A DNA stretch of 64,000 nt from UMGS363 sp051881815 (GTDB lineage: Bacteria; Bacillota; Clostridia; Oscillospirales; Ruminococcaceae): assembly GCA_051881815.1 (NCBI GenBank), contig JBJEQP010000023.1, positions 13,477 to 77,476 of the forward strand, given 5' to 3'. This document shows, piece by piece, positions 17,063 through 24,879 of this stretch; the stretch's first letter is position 1, and each line of letters begins with the position of its first letter. A program made the position numbers and the translations under genes. The notes beneath the pieces were generated by a model. It had not been told where the DNA came from and did no database searches. It worked only from the letters and a program-made list of their open reading frames with translations.

Positions 17063-17803
17063 ATGAAAAAGATTATTGCAATGATAGGTGCTGTGTGCCT
17101 TATACTGACGTCCTGCTCCGCAGTAAATGACAAGCCTGCGGAAAGCACGGGAGAAGCAAACGTTACAACCGCTGCCGAAGAAACCGTTTCCGAAAATAAA
17201 CAGACCGAAGCTGAAACTGCCGCAGCTTCCGAAGCTGCCGAAACGTCCGAAACAACAGAAGCATCGGAAGAACCCGATGACGCTCCTGATGAGGACGCTG
17301 ACGGAACGGTCTTTGATACACTTTTGGAAGACCAGCTGTTCTATGCAAAACAGCTCATGGGTGCGCTCGACTACATCGACCGGATCGGCGGAGGAAATAT
17401 CCCGAAGGACGAGGAAACCACCGTTGAGATCGACGGAAGACAGTATCAGCGTGTTCAGGCACAGTTCGGGAACACACTTGACCTTGACAGCTTTTTGCAC
17501 GAGAATCTGACCGAAAATCTTATCCAAAGCCGTTATTCGGGAATTTTAGGCGGTGACGAACCCTACTACATTGACGTTGACGGACAGCTTTACGGATATG
17601 TTACGGCAAAGGGCTGCGGATATATTTGGATAATGGAGAACGAGGAGCCTGTTGTTGAGATAACCGAATCGGCAGACGAACATTACACAGCGGCTGCGAA
17701 GTTCGATAACTACGGCGGAGAGGACGAAATGGAGCTTCATATCGTTTTTGAAGACGGACTTTGGAAGATCGATTCCATTTCATACGATGGAATGACGTTC
17801 TGA
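17063..17803 (+). CDS. Lipoprotein with acidic linker, unknown function
   Basis: A 246-residue product: signal peptide MKKIIAMIGAVCLILTSC with lipobox Cys, an Ala/Glu/Thr-rich linker (residues 20-75), then an alpha/beta globular domain. The start at 17063 is chosen because GAAAGGA lies 8-9 bp upstream and the signal peptide begins there. Build and linker resemble the preceding lipoprotein, but the globular domains are not clearly related. Its own promoter and a 100-bp leader palindrome suggest separate control. No family assigned. Confidence 0.78.
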   Translation: MKKIIAMIGAVCLILTSCSAVNDKPAESTGEANVTTAAEETVSENKQTEAETAAASEAAETSETTEASEEPDDAPDEDADGTVFDTLLEDQLFYAKQLMGALDYIDRIGGGNIPKDEETTVEIDGRQYQRVQAQFGNTLDLDSFLHENLTENLIQSRYSGILGGDEPYYIDVDGQLYGYVTAKGCGYIWIMENEEPVVEITESADEHYTAAAKFDNYGGEDEMELHIVFEDGLWKIDSISYDGMTF

Positions 17804-17810
17804 TACCAAA

Positions 17811-17886
17811 AAGCGCAATTCACAATCAAATGGTAAAACGGATATGAGAAATCAAGCCGTTAAAACCGTTAATGTGAATTGCGCTT
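17811..17886. repeat. Isolated GCGCAATTCAC hairpin (family 2 module)
   Basis: The arms AAGCGCAATTCACA / TGTGAATTGCGCTT match the hairpin module found inside copies A, B and C of the composite element, here without the other modules. It directly follows the lipoprotein stop codon and could act as its transcript end. Confidence 0.75.
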
Positions 17887-17935
17887 ATTCTTTATTCCAA
17901 AAGTAGACTATCCTCGTAGGGGCGGATTCCATCTC

Positions 17936-18013
17936 TTCGATGAAAACGCGGACATTCTCACCGACGCACAGATAAAGGCTATTGAGCTTGTTCTTGAATA
18001 TGATTACAGCTGA
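17936..18013 (+). pseudogene. 3'-terminal remnant of a surface-protein gene (C-terminal LTDAQ motif)
   Basis: Reads FDENADILTDAQIKAIELVL then EYDYS and a stop. This matches the C-terminus of the transglutaminase-like protein encoded at 60617-62137 almost residue for residue. Nothing upstream in this frame resembles the rest of that gene, so it is a truncated remnant. Confidence 0.75.
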
Positions 18014-18035
18014 TAAAGATTTTAGGCAAAGCAAC

Positions 18036-18079
18036 GCCCCATCTGCACTTGGATAATGGTGCAGACGGGGCGATTTTTT
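18036..18079 (+). terminator. Terminator between two gene remnants
   Basis: A 13-bp stem GCCCCATCTGCAC / GTGCAGACGGGGC with one A-C mismatch and a 10-nt loop, followed by GATTTTTTT. It follows the plus-strand remnant. Confidence 0.85.
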
Positions 18080-18087
18080 TGTATTTT

Positions 18088-18192
18088 TTATTTTCCGAGA
18101 TCGTGTTCAAGAACGATTTCGATCGCTTTGAGCTGTGCGTCTGTCAATGTAATGAAGTTGGAATTCTGTCTTGAGGTGAATAAATTGCAACA
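18088..18192 (-). pseudogene. 3'-terminal remnant of a second surface-protein gene, opposite strand
   Basis: The minus-strand frame reads FTSRQNSNFITLTDAQL then KAIEIVLEHDLGK and a stop. It is homologous to the C-terminus of the LRR protein (FISKQNDKNFILTDAQL) and of the transglutaminase protein. It lies tail to tail with the plus-strand remnant across the terminator. The frame loses similarity upstream. Confidence 0.7.
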
Positions 18193-18228
18193 AACACAAG
18201 ATTATATTGCAATAAACACAAGAAAACA

Positions 18229-18257
18229 TTGACAATTAGCGCTTAATACTATATAAT
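18229..18257 (+). promoter_or_regulatory. Consensus promoter of the split surface-protein gene
   Basis: TTGACA (18229-18234), 17-bp spacer, TATAAT (18252-18257), both boxes perfect. It implies a leader of about 230 nt before the start codon at 18492. No riboswitch was recognised in that leader. Confidence 0.85.
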
Positions 18258-18491
18258 AAAAAAGAAAAATACGGAAATTTTGCAGTTCTATGTGCAGGAA
18301 ACTATTAAAGAAGCATTGAGGTGGTATCATCATATGATTTAATAACCGGGTCTGACGATGTGACAGGCTAATATTTTTTTGTTAATCAAAGTAATTTTTA
18401 TAGAAAATATTATTGATTTTGTAACACATACAATTTTTCCAGTTCATATTATGGTGAATCATAGAAAAAAATGAATAGTGGGGGTATTATT

Positions 18492-18872
18492 ATGGTTAAA
18501 ACAAAAACACACCAAAAACATATCAAGTATGCAATACATATCAAGTATGTTATACTATTTTTATTCTCAATCGGAATACTGGCATGTAATTTCACATCAA
18601 TCAAAGTAAATGCATTAGATTTGCCATCTGAAGCTGAATTTCAATATATGATGTCGCAATTGCGTCAACAATTTGTTGATGGTGAATACTGGGTAGATTG
18701 TGATGTTGATGAATCAAAAATCAGAATTACAGATCCTCATCTGGTAGCAGGAACACTGAATACTGCACTTGCATCTGTTCCGTATCCATGTAATGAAAGT
18801 AACTGCGGTACATATTATTATGATAATGTTAAATATTCATCTCAATGTATGGGATATGCTGATTTAATTTAA
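18492..18872 (+). pseudogene. 5' fragment of a secreted cysteine-peptidase/ricin/LRR protein gene, cut by the prophage
   Basis: It encodes 126 residues: a signal-type hydrophobic stretch (ILFLFSIGILACNF), then the first half of a cysteine-peptidase/amidase-like domain ending SSQCMGYADLI and a stop created by phage DNA. Cys119 of SSQCMGYA is the likely nucleophile. The ATG at 18492 has GGGGG 8 bp upstream; an in-frame ATG at 18471 has no ribosome site. Joining this end to 56555 gives one continuous frame in which the missing His appears. The fragment alone should be inactive. Confidence 0.85.
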
Positions 18873-18889
18873 TATCAATCCTACACATA
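18861..18889. other. attL: attL of the prophage
   Basis: Host coding sequence meets phage sequence here. The phage half-site at 18872-18889 is the exact reverse complement of 56534-56551 at the other end (18 bp). The crossover lies within the TT/TTT at 18868-18870. The in-frame solution uses 18868-18869; the most symmetric attP uses 18869-18870. Confidence 0.85.
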
Positions 18890-18930
18890 GCTGTTTTTCA
18901 ATAAAAAATACATATTTTTAAAGTCAACAT

Positions 18931-18958
18931 AAAAACCGCCCCGAACCCGAGGCGGTAT
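18931..18958 (-). terminator. Terminator of the left-end XRE cassette
   Basis: On the minus strand, ACCGCCTCG/CGGGGCGGT followed by TTTTTAT. It is nearly identical in stem to the terminator at 19645. Confidence 0.8.
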
Positions 18959-18964
18959 CATATA

Positions 18965-19276
18965 TCAATCTTTAATATCAAATTTCGCAAAAGCCTCGGA
19001 TCCTACTAAATCTATGAATACCGGATCATCGTCATCAATATCCCAACGCTCTATATCTACCCAGTATTCAGTTACATCCCATTCATTTTCTTTAAAGCTA
19101 TTTTTCCTTGCGCAACTCCGAAACTTGCTTAACTCTTTAAGCGCAGCGTCCTTATCTTCGGTACGGAAGATTTCTTCGATGCAGATGTTTGTACAGCCTC
19201 TTTCAAGTTCATAGTCAACAGTACATCCTTCGGTATATTCGAAGCTCTTATCTTTTATAGTTGTACTGTATTTTTT
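18965..19276 (-). pseudogene. Acidic small-protein reading frame without its own start, in frame with the XRE gene
   Basis: It reads KKYSTTIKDKSFEYTEGC and continues for about 103 codons with protein-like composition (WVDIERWDIDDDDPVFIDLV near the end) to a stop. No ATG, GTG or TTG opens it. It directly follows the TAA of the XRE gene in the same frame. The natural start may be the in-frame ATG (MEKEIFI) behind GAGGAAAAAACT inside the XRE gene end, with the TAA a nonsense change next to an A8 run. A sequencing error, readthrough or a pseudogene are all possible. Confidence 0.45.
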
Positions 19277-19504
19277 TTAAATGAAAATTTCTTTCTCCAT
19301 AGTTTTTTCCTCCTCGAAAAGATCTTCTATTCGGCATCCACAAGCCTTAGCTATTGAATTAGCTGAAGCCAGCGTCATATTTTCAATGCTCAATCGGCCT
19401 TTCTCGTATCTGCTTATATTTTCTTGCGCGATCCCGGAAAGTTCCGCAAGCTTCGACTGTTTAAGCCCTGCCGCCTGCCTTAATTCTCTGATTCTGCACT
19501 TCAT
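19277..19504 (-). CDS. Small XRE-family transcriptional regulator (left-end cassette)
   Basis: A 75-residue protein that is essentially one HTH_3 domain: RELRQAAGLKQSKLAELSG, then AQENISRYEKGRLSIENM, ending ACGCRIEDLFEEEKTMEKEIFI. The ATG at 19504 has AAGGAGG 8 bp upstream. The gene has its own promoter with two palindromic operators and is followed by its own terminator, so it is expressed independently of the late genes, probably in the lysogen. It is a typical phage moron. It may regulate itself and the small reading frame behind it. Confidence 0.85.
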   Translation of the reverse strand: MKCRIRELRQAAGLKQSKLAELSGIAQENISRYEKGRLSIENMTLASANSIAKACGCRIEDLFEEEKTMEKEIFI

Positions 19505-19535
19505 TAATGATTCCTCCTTCACTTTCTTTAATCAT

Positions 19536-19564
19536 ATTATATGATAATATTGTCATAATGTCAA
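19536..19564 (-). promoter_or_regulatory. Promoter of the left-end XRE cassette
   Basis: Minus strand: TTGACA (19559-19564), 17-bp spacer, TATAAT (19536-19541). Both boxes are perfect consensus. Confidence 0.85.
19540..19557. promoter_or_regulatory. Operator 1 of the XRE cassette
   Basis: TATGATAATATTGTCATA fills the spacer between -10 and -35. It matches the centre of operator 2 with one changed base, so a bound regulator would block its own promoter. Confidence 0.7.
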
Positions 19565-19572
19565 CACCTTTG

Positions 19573-19606
19573 ATACAAATTATGATAATATTATCATAAT
19601 TTGTAT
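19573..19606. promoter_or_regulatory. Operator 2: perfect 34-bp palindrome
   Basis: Left arm ATACAAATTATGATAAT is followed directly by its exact reverse complement. The centre (ATGATAATATTATCAT) matches operator 1. It lies 9 bp upstream of the -35 box. Confidence 0.75.
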
Positions 19607-19644
19607 ATATGCACAAAAAATCTATTGTAATTTATGCAAAATAC

Positions 19645-19671
19645 AAACCGCCCCGAAAATCGAGGCGGTTT
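19645..19671 (-). terminator. Terminator of the late/lysis operon
   Basis: AAACCGCC ... GGCGGTTT with an 11-nt loop; on the minus strand the following tract is T-rich but interrupted. It directly follows the holin gene. Confidence 0.7.
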
Positions 19672-19678
19672 AAAAATT

Positions 19679-20119
19679 TCATTCACTTCCCCCGTTATCC
19701 CCCTTATCCCTCAAAGCCTGCAAAGCCTTTTTGAGAAACTGTGGATAAGGCACTCCCATAAGTCCAACATTTTCAAGCAACGAAATTCCCTCGTTGCCAA
19801 TGAAGAACAGTATAACCGCCGTACGAACATAATTCGTACCCATAGCATCATCAAGCAGAACCGCAAGCCATACGATAAGTATTATAACACCTTTCTTGCA
19901 AAGCCCCTTGAACCCTGCCTTCGATGAAAGCGTTCCGTCATCGGTCTTGTTCGACCTGTGCCAGATCAGAGCGACCAGCACACCCGTGACATAATCTGCG
20001 ACCATCATTCCGATAAGTACCGTTAATGCAGCGTCCCAACCCCCGAGAGCGTTTGCAATGAAGCTTCCTGCCGCCGCAATAAAGCCGAGAACTGCATTTT
20101 TTATTGTTACTGCGTCCAT
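19679..20119 (-). CDS. Phage holin (Cph1/toxin-secretion holin family)
   Basis: A 146-residue membrane protein that would form pores releasing or activating the lysozyme. Hydrophobic segments lie near residues 8-25, 30-52 (TVLIGMMVADYVTGVLVAL), 75-92 and 98-115, with GGWDAALTVLIGMMVADYVTG typical of the phage_holin_4/Cph1 family. SSKAGFKGLCKKG is the usual connecting loop. An AAGGAGGG ribosome site precedes the ATG, and the upstream lysozyme stop is 2 bp away, as expected of a lysis cassette. Confidence 0.93.
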   Translation of the reverse strand: MDAVTIKNAVLGFIAAAGSFIANALGGWDAALTVLIGMMVADYVTGVLVALIWHRSNKTDDGTLSSKAGFKGLCKKGVIILIVWLAVLLDDAMGTNYVRTAVILFFIGNEGISLLENVGLMGVPYPQFLKKALQALRDKGDNGGSE

Positions 20120-20121
20120 TT

Positions 20122-20856
20122 TTATCCCTCCTTCGTAATAACCGTCATTCCAAGCTTTGAACAGGTTTCCGCAATAGAAGCTGCCTTTTCATAACAGCAG
20201 CCGCCGATATTCGCCATCACAGCGTAAGTAACAGCCTTTTTCCACCCGTTAAGCCCTGCCTTTTTGATAATTTTCGGTAAATCCTTATAGCAGTATGAAA
20301 CGTCCACCGCTCCCGAAACGCCCTTAACAACACCTTTCCATGTGTACTGCCACATTCCGTAGACCGTGCAGTATGTAGGCTTGATGTTCTCTACACGAGC
20401 AACCCAGCAGGAGTATTTTTGCTGTATCTCTGCCGTGATGTTAGTTTTGAAAAATCCGTCAAAGCTGTACACTCCTGCAAAATATCCTGCCTTTTCCATT
20501 ACTCTGCAGAAAGCTTCAACCATTGCTGTGCAGACAGTTTTGCCGAGTGCAACGTGTTTTTCTTCCTCAATGTCATAGTAAACAGGCAGTTCAAACTGCT
20601 TGTCCTTTATAGCTTCAAGGAAAACCGCCGCTTCAACCTTGGCTTCGGCAGCCGATGACGCATAAGAGTACCAGTAAGCACCCACGTTCAGCCCTGCAGC
20701 TTTAGCATTGGTGTAGTATGTTTCAAAGGTGTAGTCTTTCTGCGAAATATACCGACCATAACCGGCACGGATTATAACCCCCGAAATGCCGTCAGCCTTG
20801 ACCTTGTTGAAGTCGATAACGCCGTTGTGCTTGGAAATATCAATGATCTTTACCAT
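20122..20856 (-). CDS. Phage endolysin, GH25 lysozyme
   Basis: A muramidase cutting N-acetylmuramic acid to N-acetylglucosamine bonds. Residues 1-195 hold the GH25 barrel with DISKHNGVIDF at the start, YWYSYA, and the catalytic YYDIEEE (Asp and Glu near residues 94-96). The last 45 residues (GWKKAVTYAV onward) are a short unassigned tail that may aid wall binding. There is no signal peptide, consistent with holin-dependent release. The ATG at 20856 has GGGAGG 8 bp upstream; a GTG at 20862 is possible. Its start overlaps the stop of the preceding 57-residue gene. Confidence 0.94.
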   Translation of the reverse strand: MVKIIDISKHNGVIDFNKVKADGISGVIIRAGYGRYISQKDYTFETYYTNAKAAGLNVGAYWYSYASSAAEAKVEAAVFLEAIKDKQFELPVYYDIEEEKHVALGKTVCTAMVEAFCRVMEKAGYFAGVYSFDGFFKTNITAEIQQKYSCWVARVENIKPTYCTVYGMWQYTWKGVVKGVSGAVDVSYCYKDLPKIIKKAGLNGWKKAVTYAVMANIGGCCYEKAASIAETCSKLGMTVITKEG

Positions 20857-20858
20857 GC

Positions 20859-21032
20859 TCACGCCCTCCCAATGCGTTCCATGAACGCTTTCTTCCGAGC
20901 AATCTCATCGGCGCAATCGTAGGAGATCTGCTCCGCTTCGGCTTCGGTTATGCCCTCGACCTCGGCTATTTCTGCCGCCGTCATACCGAGAGCAAATGAC
21001 TTTACGATCTCATTTTTCTGTTCGTTGTTCAT
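20859..21032 (-). CDS. Small phage protein, 57 aa
   Basis: MNNEQKNEIVKSFALGMTAA begins a short helical protein with a helix-turn-helix-like GMTAAEIAEVEGITEAEAEQ segment. AAGGAGGG lies 8 bp before the ATG. Its stop overlaps the endolysin leader, so it is part of the tail-lysis operon. No function known. Confidence 0.75.
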   Translation of the reverse strand: MNNEQKNEIVKSFALGMTAAEIAEVEGITEAEAEQISYDCADEIARKKAFMERIGRA

Positions 21033-21045
21033 AATATTTCCCTCC

Positions 21046-21279
21046 TTATTCTGCTACCTCATCAACAGATTCAGAGCTTTCCGCCTCTTCCGCAGCCGCA
21101 CGTTCCGCTTCAATACGAGCATTCTTTTCATCAATAGCCGACTGGATCTCCGCAAGATTGGCTTCGGAAAGAACGCCCTTTTCAAACCATCCTGCAGCGT
21201 TGAGAATGATTTGATAATCAGCCATTTTTCCAACAGCTGCGATAAACCCGTTTTTGATAAAATTTTCAAGACTAAACAT
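21046..21279 (-). CDS. Small phage protein after the tail fibre gene (XkdX-position)
   Basis: 77 residues with a helical N-terminal half and an Ala/Glu-rich tail (ERAAAEEAESSESVDEVAE). It sits where phage operons carry a small XkdX-like protein, between tail fibre and lysis genes. It contains GWFEKGVLSEANLAEI, a segment common in such proteins. Good ribosome site (GAGGAGG). Confidence 0.75.
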   Translation of the reverse strand: MFSLENFIKNGFIAAVGKMADYQIILNAAGWFEKGVLSEANLAEIQSAIDEKNARIEAERAAAEEAESSESVDEVAE

Positions 21280-21299
21280 AATTTTTTCCTCCTCAAAAT

Positions 21300-22466
21300 T
21301 TATACATTTCCGCCAAGGCTCAAAACAGCGGCTCTCAATTCATCTATTTGCGCCTGCATACCGTTGAAAATCGGCAGAACATACTCCGAAAAAGCCTTGT
21401 TCGTACAGTATTTCACGGACATATCAGCATCGGCACTGTTTGAAAAATTCGTCACTCCGTCAAATGTCTGCAAAGTCTTCAATGCAGCTACTTCCGCAGA
21501 TGTCAACTCGATTTCATATGGTGTTTCAAGCGGATAAATAATATACACATCGTTGCTGTCAACGAAATTTTTCATATCGTCCAACGATGTAAATTTATCA
21601 TTTTCTGCAACGGAGTTTCTTAATATTATTGAACCTGTGTTCATTATGAAACATCTGAATTTGTTTCTGTTTTCAGCAGTATTTGCAACGTCTAAATTTA
21701 CTCCCACGAAAAAATTACTGATTGGCATTAACGAGCTTGATGTATTAGCAATAATATATGTTACGAAATAATTACCGCTTGTTGTTTGTTCCGTCATGCT
21801 TTTTATATCCGCAGATGTTAATTTAATTTTTTCACATCTTTTGATGATCTTACAGGTACCGTCAGCATTATAGACAAGTTCATCGCAAAACCATTTCTGT
21901 CCCGTTGAATCAGTGTAATTTCCATCAGATCCAACGGGTATTCCGCATAACGGTAAAGCGGATGTTATTTCCGCTGTCAGCGACTGACCGTTCTGATCCG
22001 TACTTGTTATCGCTATACTTCCGCTGTCCCCAACAGAAACAATATCCACAGGCGCATCGGGAGTAGGCGTTCCGTCCTGCACCGACTTACCATAAACATT
22101 AAGTCCAAGCAGAGGATATTCAACAGCATCAACGGAATAAGAGGACGCACCCGATATTTCATTCCCACCCCCTTTCGAGCCGAGCTTAAAAGGGCAGCTT
22201 GCAATTTCACTTGCGATGATCTGAACCTTTCCGCTGCCGAGCAGGGTGATATCATTGTCGAATGCACCGCCCGAAATACGAAGCTGCGAGCCTGCTGCAA
22301 TAGTGAAAGTGCCGTCCGAATCGGGAACCGGTACGCCGCCGATTCGGGCATAGACATTTCCGGGAGTTTTGTTGTCTATCCAGTAATACGGATAGTTTGA
22401 CGCAAACTTAACGCTCTGCGGCGTGTCTGCGGTCAATGTTATGGTTGTTACGGGATCTGTGATCAT
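21300..22466 (-). CDS. Tail fibre or receptor-binding protein, probable
   Basis: A 388-residue, beta-rich, Gly/Ser/Thr-rich protein. Position (after the baseplate genes, before lysis) and the repeated motif PTPDAPVDI with SGGN-like turns fit a distal tail appendage. The C-terminal 25 residues (YVLPIFNGMQAQIDELRAAV) form a short amphipathic helix likely to trimerise. No enzymatic motif. The ATG has AAAGGAG 8 bp upstream. Confidence 0.7.
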   Translation of the reverse strand: MITDPVTTITLTADTPQSVKFASNYPYYWIDNKTPGNVYARIGGVPVPDSDGTFTIAAGSQLRISGGAFDNDITLLGSGKVQIIASEIASCPFKLGSKGGGNEISGASSYSVDAVEYPLLGLNVYGKSVQDGTPTPDAPVDIVSVGDSGSIAITSTDQNGQSLTAEITSALPLCGIPVGSDGNYTDSTGQKWFCDELVYNADGTCKIIKRCEKIKLTSADIKSMTEQTTSGNYFVTYIIANTSSSLMPISNFFVGVNLDVANTAENRNKFRCFIMNTGSIILRNSVAENDKFTSLDDMKNFVDSNDVYIIYPLETPYEIELTSAEVAALKTLQTFDGVTNFSNSADADMSVKYCTNKAFSEYVLPIFNGMQAQIDELRAAVLSLGGNV

Positions 22467-22485
22467 AGAAATTCTCCTTTCATTT

Positions 22486-23478
22486 TTAAGGGTAAATACC
22501 GTTTGGCGTTGGGATAAGGCAATAGTTGTACTTCATTGCATTTGAACCAAAGGTGCAATTATCGGGAACGGTTATCTTGTTGAGGATGTAACTGTTTGTA
22601 AGGCAGTTGTCGCCGATAGTTTGGCACTTCGGGAGATTTACTTCACGCAAAGAATCATTGCCATAGAGCGAATCGCTGCCTATGTCCAAACATTCGGGAA
22701 GATCAACGTGAGTAAGGCTTTCACAGAACCTTAACGAATTACTGCCTACTTTTGTACATTTAAGAAGAGAAAGCTTTTTTAATCCATTGCAGCTGTAAAA
22801 GGCATTATCGCCGATTTCGGTCAATTCCGAAAGCAAAGGCATGATATTACGAAAATCCAGAGCATAGCAGCCGTTGAACATTCCATTCGGAAGGGATATA
22901 GGTCTGACCGTTGCATCAAGAACATCAATTTCTGTCAGCCTTGAACAGTTATTTATACTGAATGCTCCACTCAACACATCGCCACTCCCAAACTGCATAT
23001 ACTTGAAATTTGAACCCGATGATATATAGTAAGTTCCATTGAAAGTTTTTCCGTCAGCATAAACAAGATCTGTGCCTACCTTAATAGCTATTAAATATGC
23101 TTGCTTTGAACTTGCGTTATCACTGCATTTATAATAATCATAGTCCCCAGCATTATCGGTCACAGTGATTATGTAATCTCCTGCCACGCCGTATGTATGG
23201 CTTAATCCTGTAGTTGCATCGAATAACTCTGTGGGCGTACCGTCACCCCAATCCACAACGTTTATATTTGCAACGGGCGTGTCCATTCTGTCGCAAGGCG
23301 TAATATACGTCATTTCTTGCCCTGCACCTTTGTCAGTAACCCTAACAAGCACTCTGATCTGATTAGCCGCAGGCTCTTCCATCGCCTTGTACAGAGCAAA
23401 ATCGGGATCCCTGTTTTTGTAATCGTCACTTCCGCCGCCCATAGATACACCTAAAATGAATCCGTCATCGAAGCTCAT
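22486..23478 (-). CDS. Tail tip protein with PKD-like domain and BspA-type leucine-rich repeats
   Basis: 330 residues. Residues 1-45 form a leader, 75-115 a PKD-like domain (VDWGDGTPTELFDATTGLSH followed by TYGVAGDYIITVTD), and 195-320 at least five LRR_5/BspA-type repeats such as LTEIGDNAFYSCNGLKKLSL and THVDLPECLDIGSDSLYGND. Such repeats usually bind proteins or glycans on surfaces, so this is a likely receptor-binding component. The next genes are a fibre and lysis genes. Confidence 0.75.
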   Translation of the reverse strand: MSFDDGFILGVSMGGGSDDYKNRDPDFALYKAMEEPAANQIRVLVRVTDKGAGQEMTYITPCDRMDTPVANINVVDWGDGTPTELFDATTGLSHTYGVAGDYIITVTDNAGDYDYYKCSDNASSKQAYLIAIKVGTDLVYADGKTFNGTYYISSGSNFKYMQFGSGDVLSGAFSINNCSRLTEIDVLDATVRPISLPNGMFNGCYALDFRNIMPLLSELTEIGDNAFYSCNGLKKLSLLKCTKVGSNSLRFCESLTHVDLPECLDIGSDSLYGNDSLREVNLPKCQTIGDNCLTNSYILNKITVPDNCTFGSNAMKYNYCLIPTPNGIYP

Positions 23479-23484
23479 TTTTCA

Positions 23485-24879
23485 TCACTCCTTTACCTCC
23501 GACTTTTTAAATGAGAGCACATTGCCTTCATCGTCCTTCTCGATCGTGTATTTGTACCGCTTTCCGTCATAGCTGACGACTGCTTCGCTCTTGTCGGCAT
23601 TCCAGATCGCAGAACTCGGCACTACCTTTGATACCATGGCTCCGCTAAATTCAACAATGCCGCTTGAAGTTGCCTTCGAATAACTGTATCGGGTTTGTTT
23701 GACCTCACCTGTTTTTTCGTCCTCCTTCTTTTCTCCAAGATGTACGATTCCCTGATATCGGGTTATCATCGTATCATTCCCGAGTTTTTCTCCGTTTGTG
23801 ATCTTATCGGCAAGCTTACGGGAGAAGAAACCTATATAAGACTGCTCGTCCTCGGTCACTTCATTGCTGCTCATTTCGGCATAAATGCCTGTGCTTGTAA
23901 ACTTCAAGATCATCGAATTTACTATAAATTCAGCAAACGGATCAACGTCATCGGGGTAATTCAATCCTGCTATATTGGCAGTGATTATCGGAAGTTGACT
24001 GTCTGTCAGCTTTGATACATCTACTATTGCTTTACTGCATCTCCACGAAATATAAGTGAATCCCTTTACTCTGTAAAGAAGCTGTTCAGCGTATTGCTCC
24101 GATGCAAAATCGGTTTGTATTTTAAGCGTTGATAATACATCAGTTTTATCATCGTTTTCATCATCTGTCGCATAGAAATACTCTGACCCTGAATAAGCGA
24201 TCACCTTCGATATTGCCGATCGTTCTGACTGCATTGTTATAGCAGCGTGATTCTTTACGGTAAAGGAATTGTTTGCAGACTGCCCGAAGAACACAAAATC
24301 AACGATATTATTTGCCTTCATCGTGAAAAATCCGCACCATGCAGCAGAAATTGTATCAAACAACGCCCTCGCTGTTTTGCCAAGAATTTCTGTTTTTTTA
24401 AGCTTCAATCCACCAAAATAACCAACATTTGAAGCTATTGATTCATCAAGTCCCAAACCGACATATCCGGCAATATAGCTTGCAATGGAAAATAACGTTA
24501 TATCTCCGCTGTTTTCGTCATCTTCTTCTATATTTTCATATGGTATTTCCATGAGATCCGTCGAGATCTCTAATAACGAAAGCCTATCATAGCATTTGAA
24601 AGATACTTTTCCGCCTTTTCTTGATCGTTGAGAGATATAAAAAGTATAAAGAGTCGTTCGTTCTTCTCCTATGCTGAATATCACTTCCGCTCCCGATTTT
24701 GGCGGCTTTTTTGCATACTCATCATAAGATATCGAAAAATCAAATTCCGCCGAACTTACCCCCGATATTCCCATTCCGTCCGCATTTTGCTTTAATTGAA
24801 TATCACAAAATGTATTGTAAGAGAATCCATCAATGAAAACAGCACAGCTAAAGACCGTCCTCAATGCCTGTTTTATCAA
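23485..24879 (-). CDS. Baseplate/tail hub-like protein
   Basis: 464 residues with an N-terminal FDFSISYDEYAKKPPKSGAE segment and a CYDRLSLLE segment typical of prophage tail-hub (gp27/gp44-like) proteins of siphophages. It lies after the tape measure and a small distal-tail gene, as expected. No lysozyme or endopeptidase motif is visible, so it is likely structural. A TTG start overlaps the upstream gene by 32 bp; another TTG at 24864 is possible, and neither has a clear ribosome site, suggesting coupling. Confidence 0.7.
   Translation of the reverse strand: MIKQALRTVFSCAVFIDGFSYNTFCDIQLKQNADGMGISGVSSAEFDFSISYDEYAKKPPKSGAEVIFSIGEERTTLYTFYISQRSRKGGKVSFKCYDRLSLLEISTDLMEIPYENIEEDDENSGDITLFSIASYIAGYVGLGLDESIASNVGYFGGLKLKKTEILGKTARALFDTISAAWCGFFTMKANNIVDFVFFGQSANNSFTVKNHAAITMQSERSAISKVIAYSGSEYFYATDDENDDKTDVLSTLKIQTDFASEQYAEQLLYRVKGFTYISWRCSKAIVDVSKLTDSQLPIITANIAGLNYPDDVDPFAEFIVNSMILKFTSTGIYAEMSSNEVTEDEQSYIGFFSRKLADKITNGEKLGNDTMITRYQGIVHLGEKKEDEKTGEVKQTRYSYSKATSSGIVEFSGAMVSKVVPSSAIWNADKSEAVVSYDGKRYKYTIEKDDEGNVLSFKKSEVKE

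Noticed and set aside
18264..18491. Riboswitch in the long leader of the split surface gene
   Set aside because: No conserved core of known classes (c-di-GMP, SAM, T-box, glycine) could be recognised; only short hairpins.
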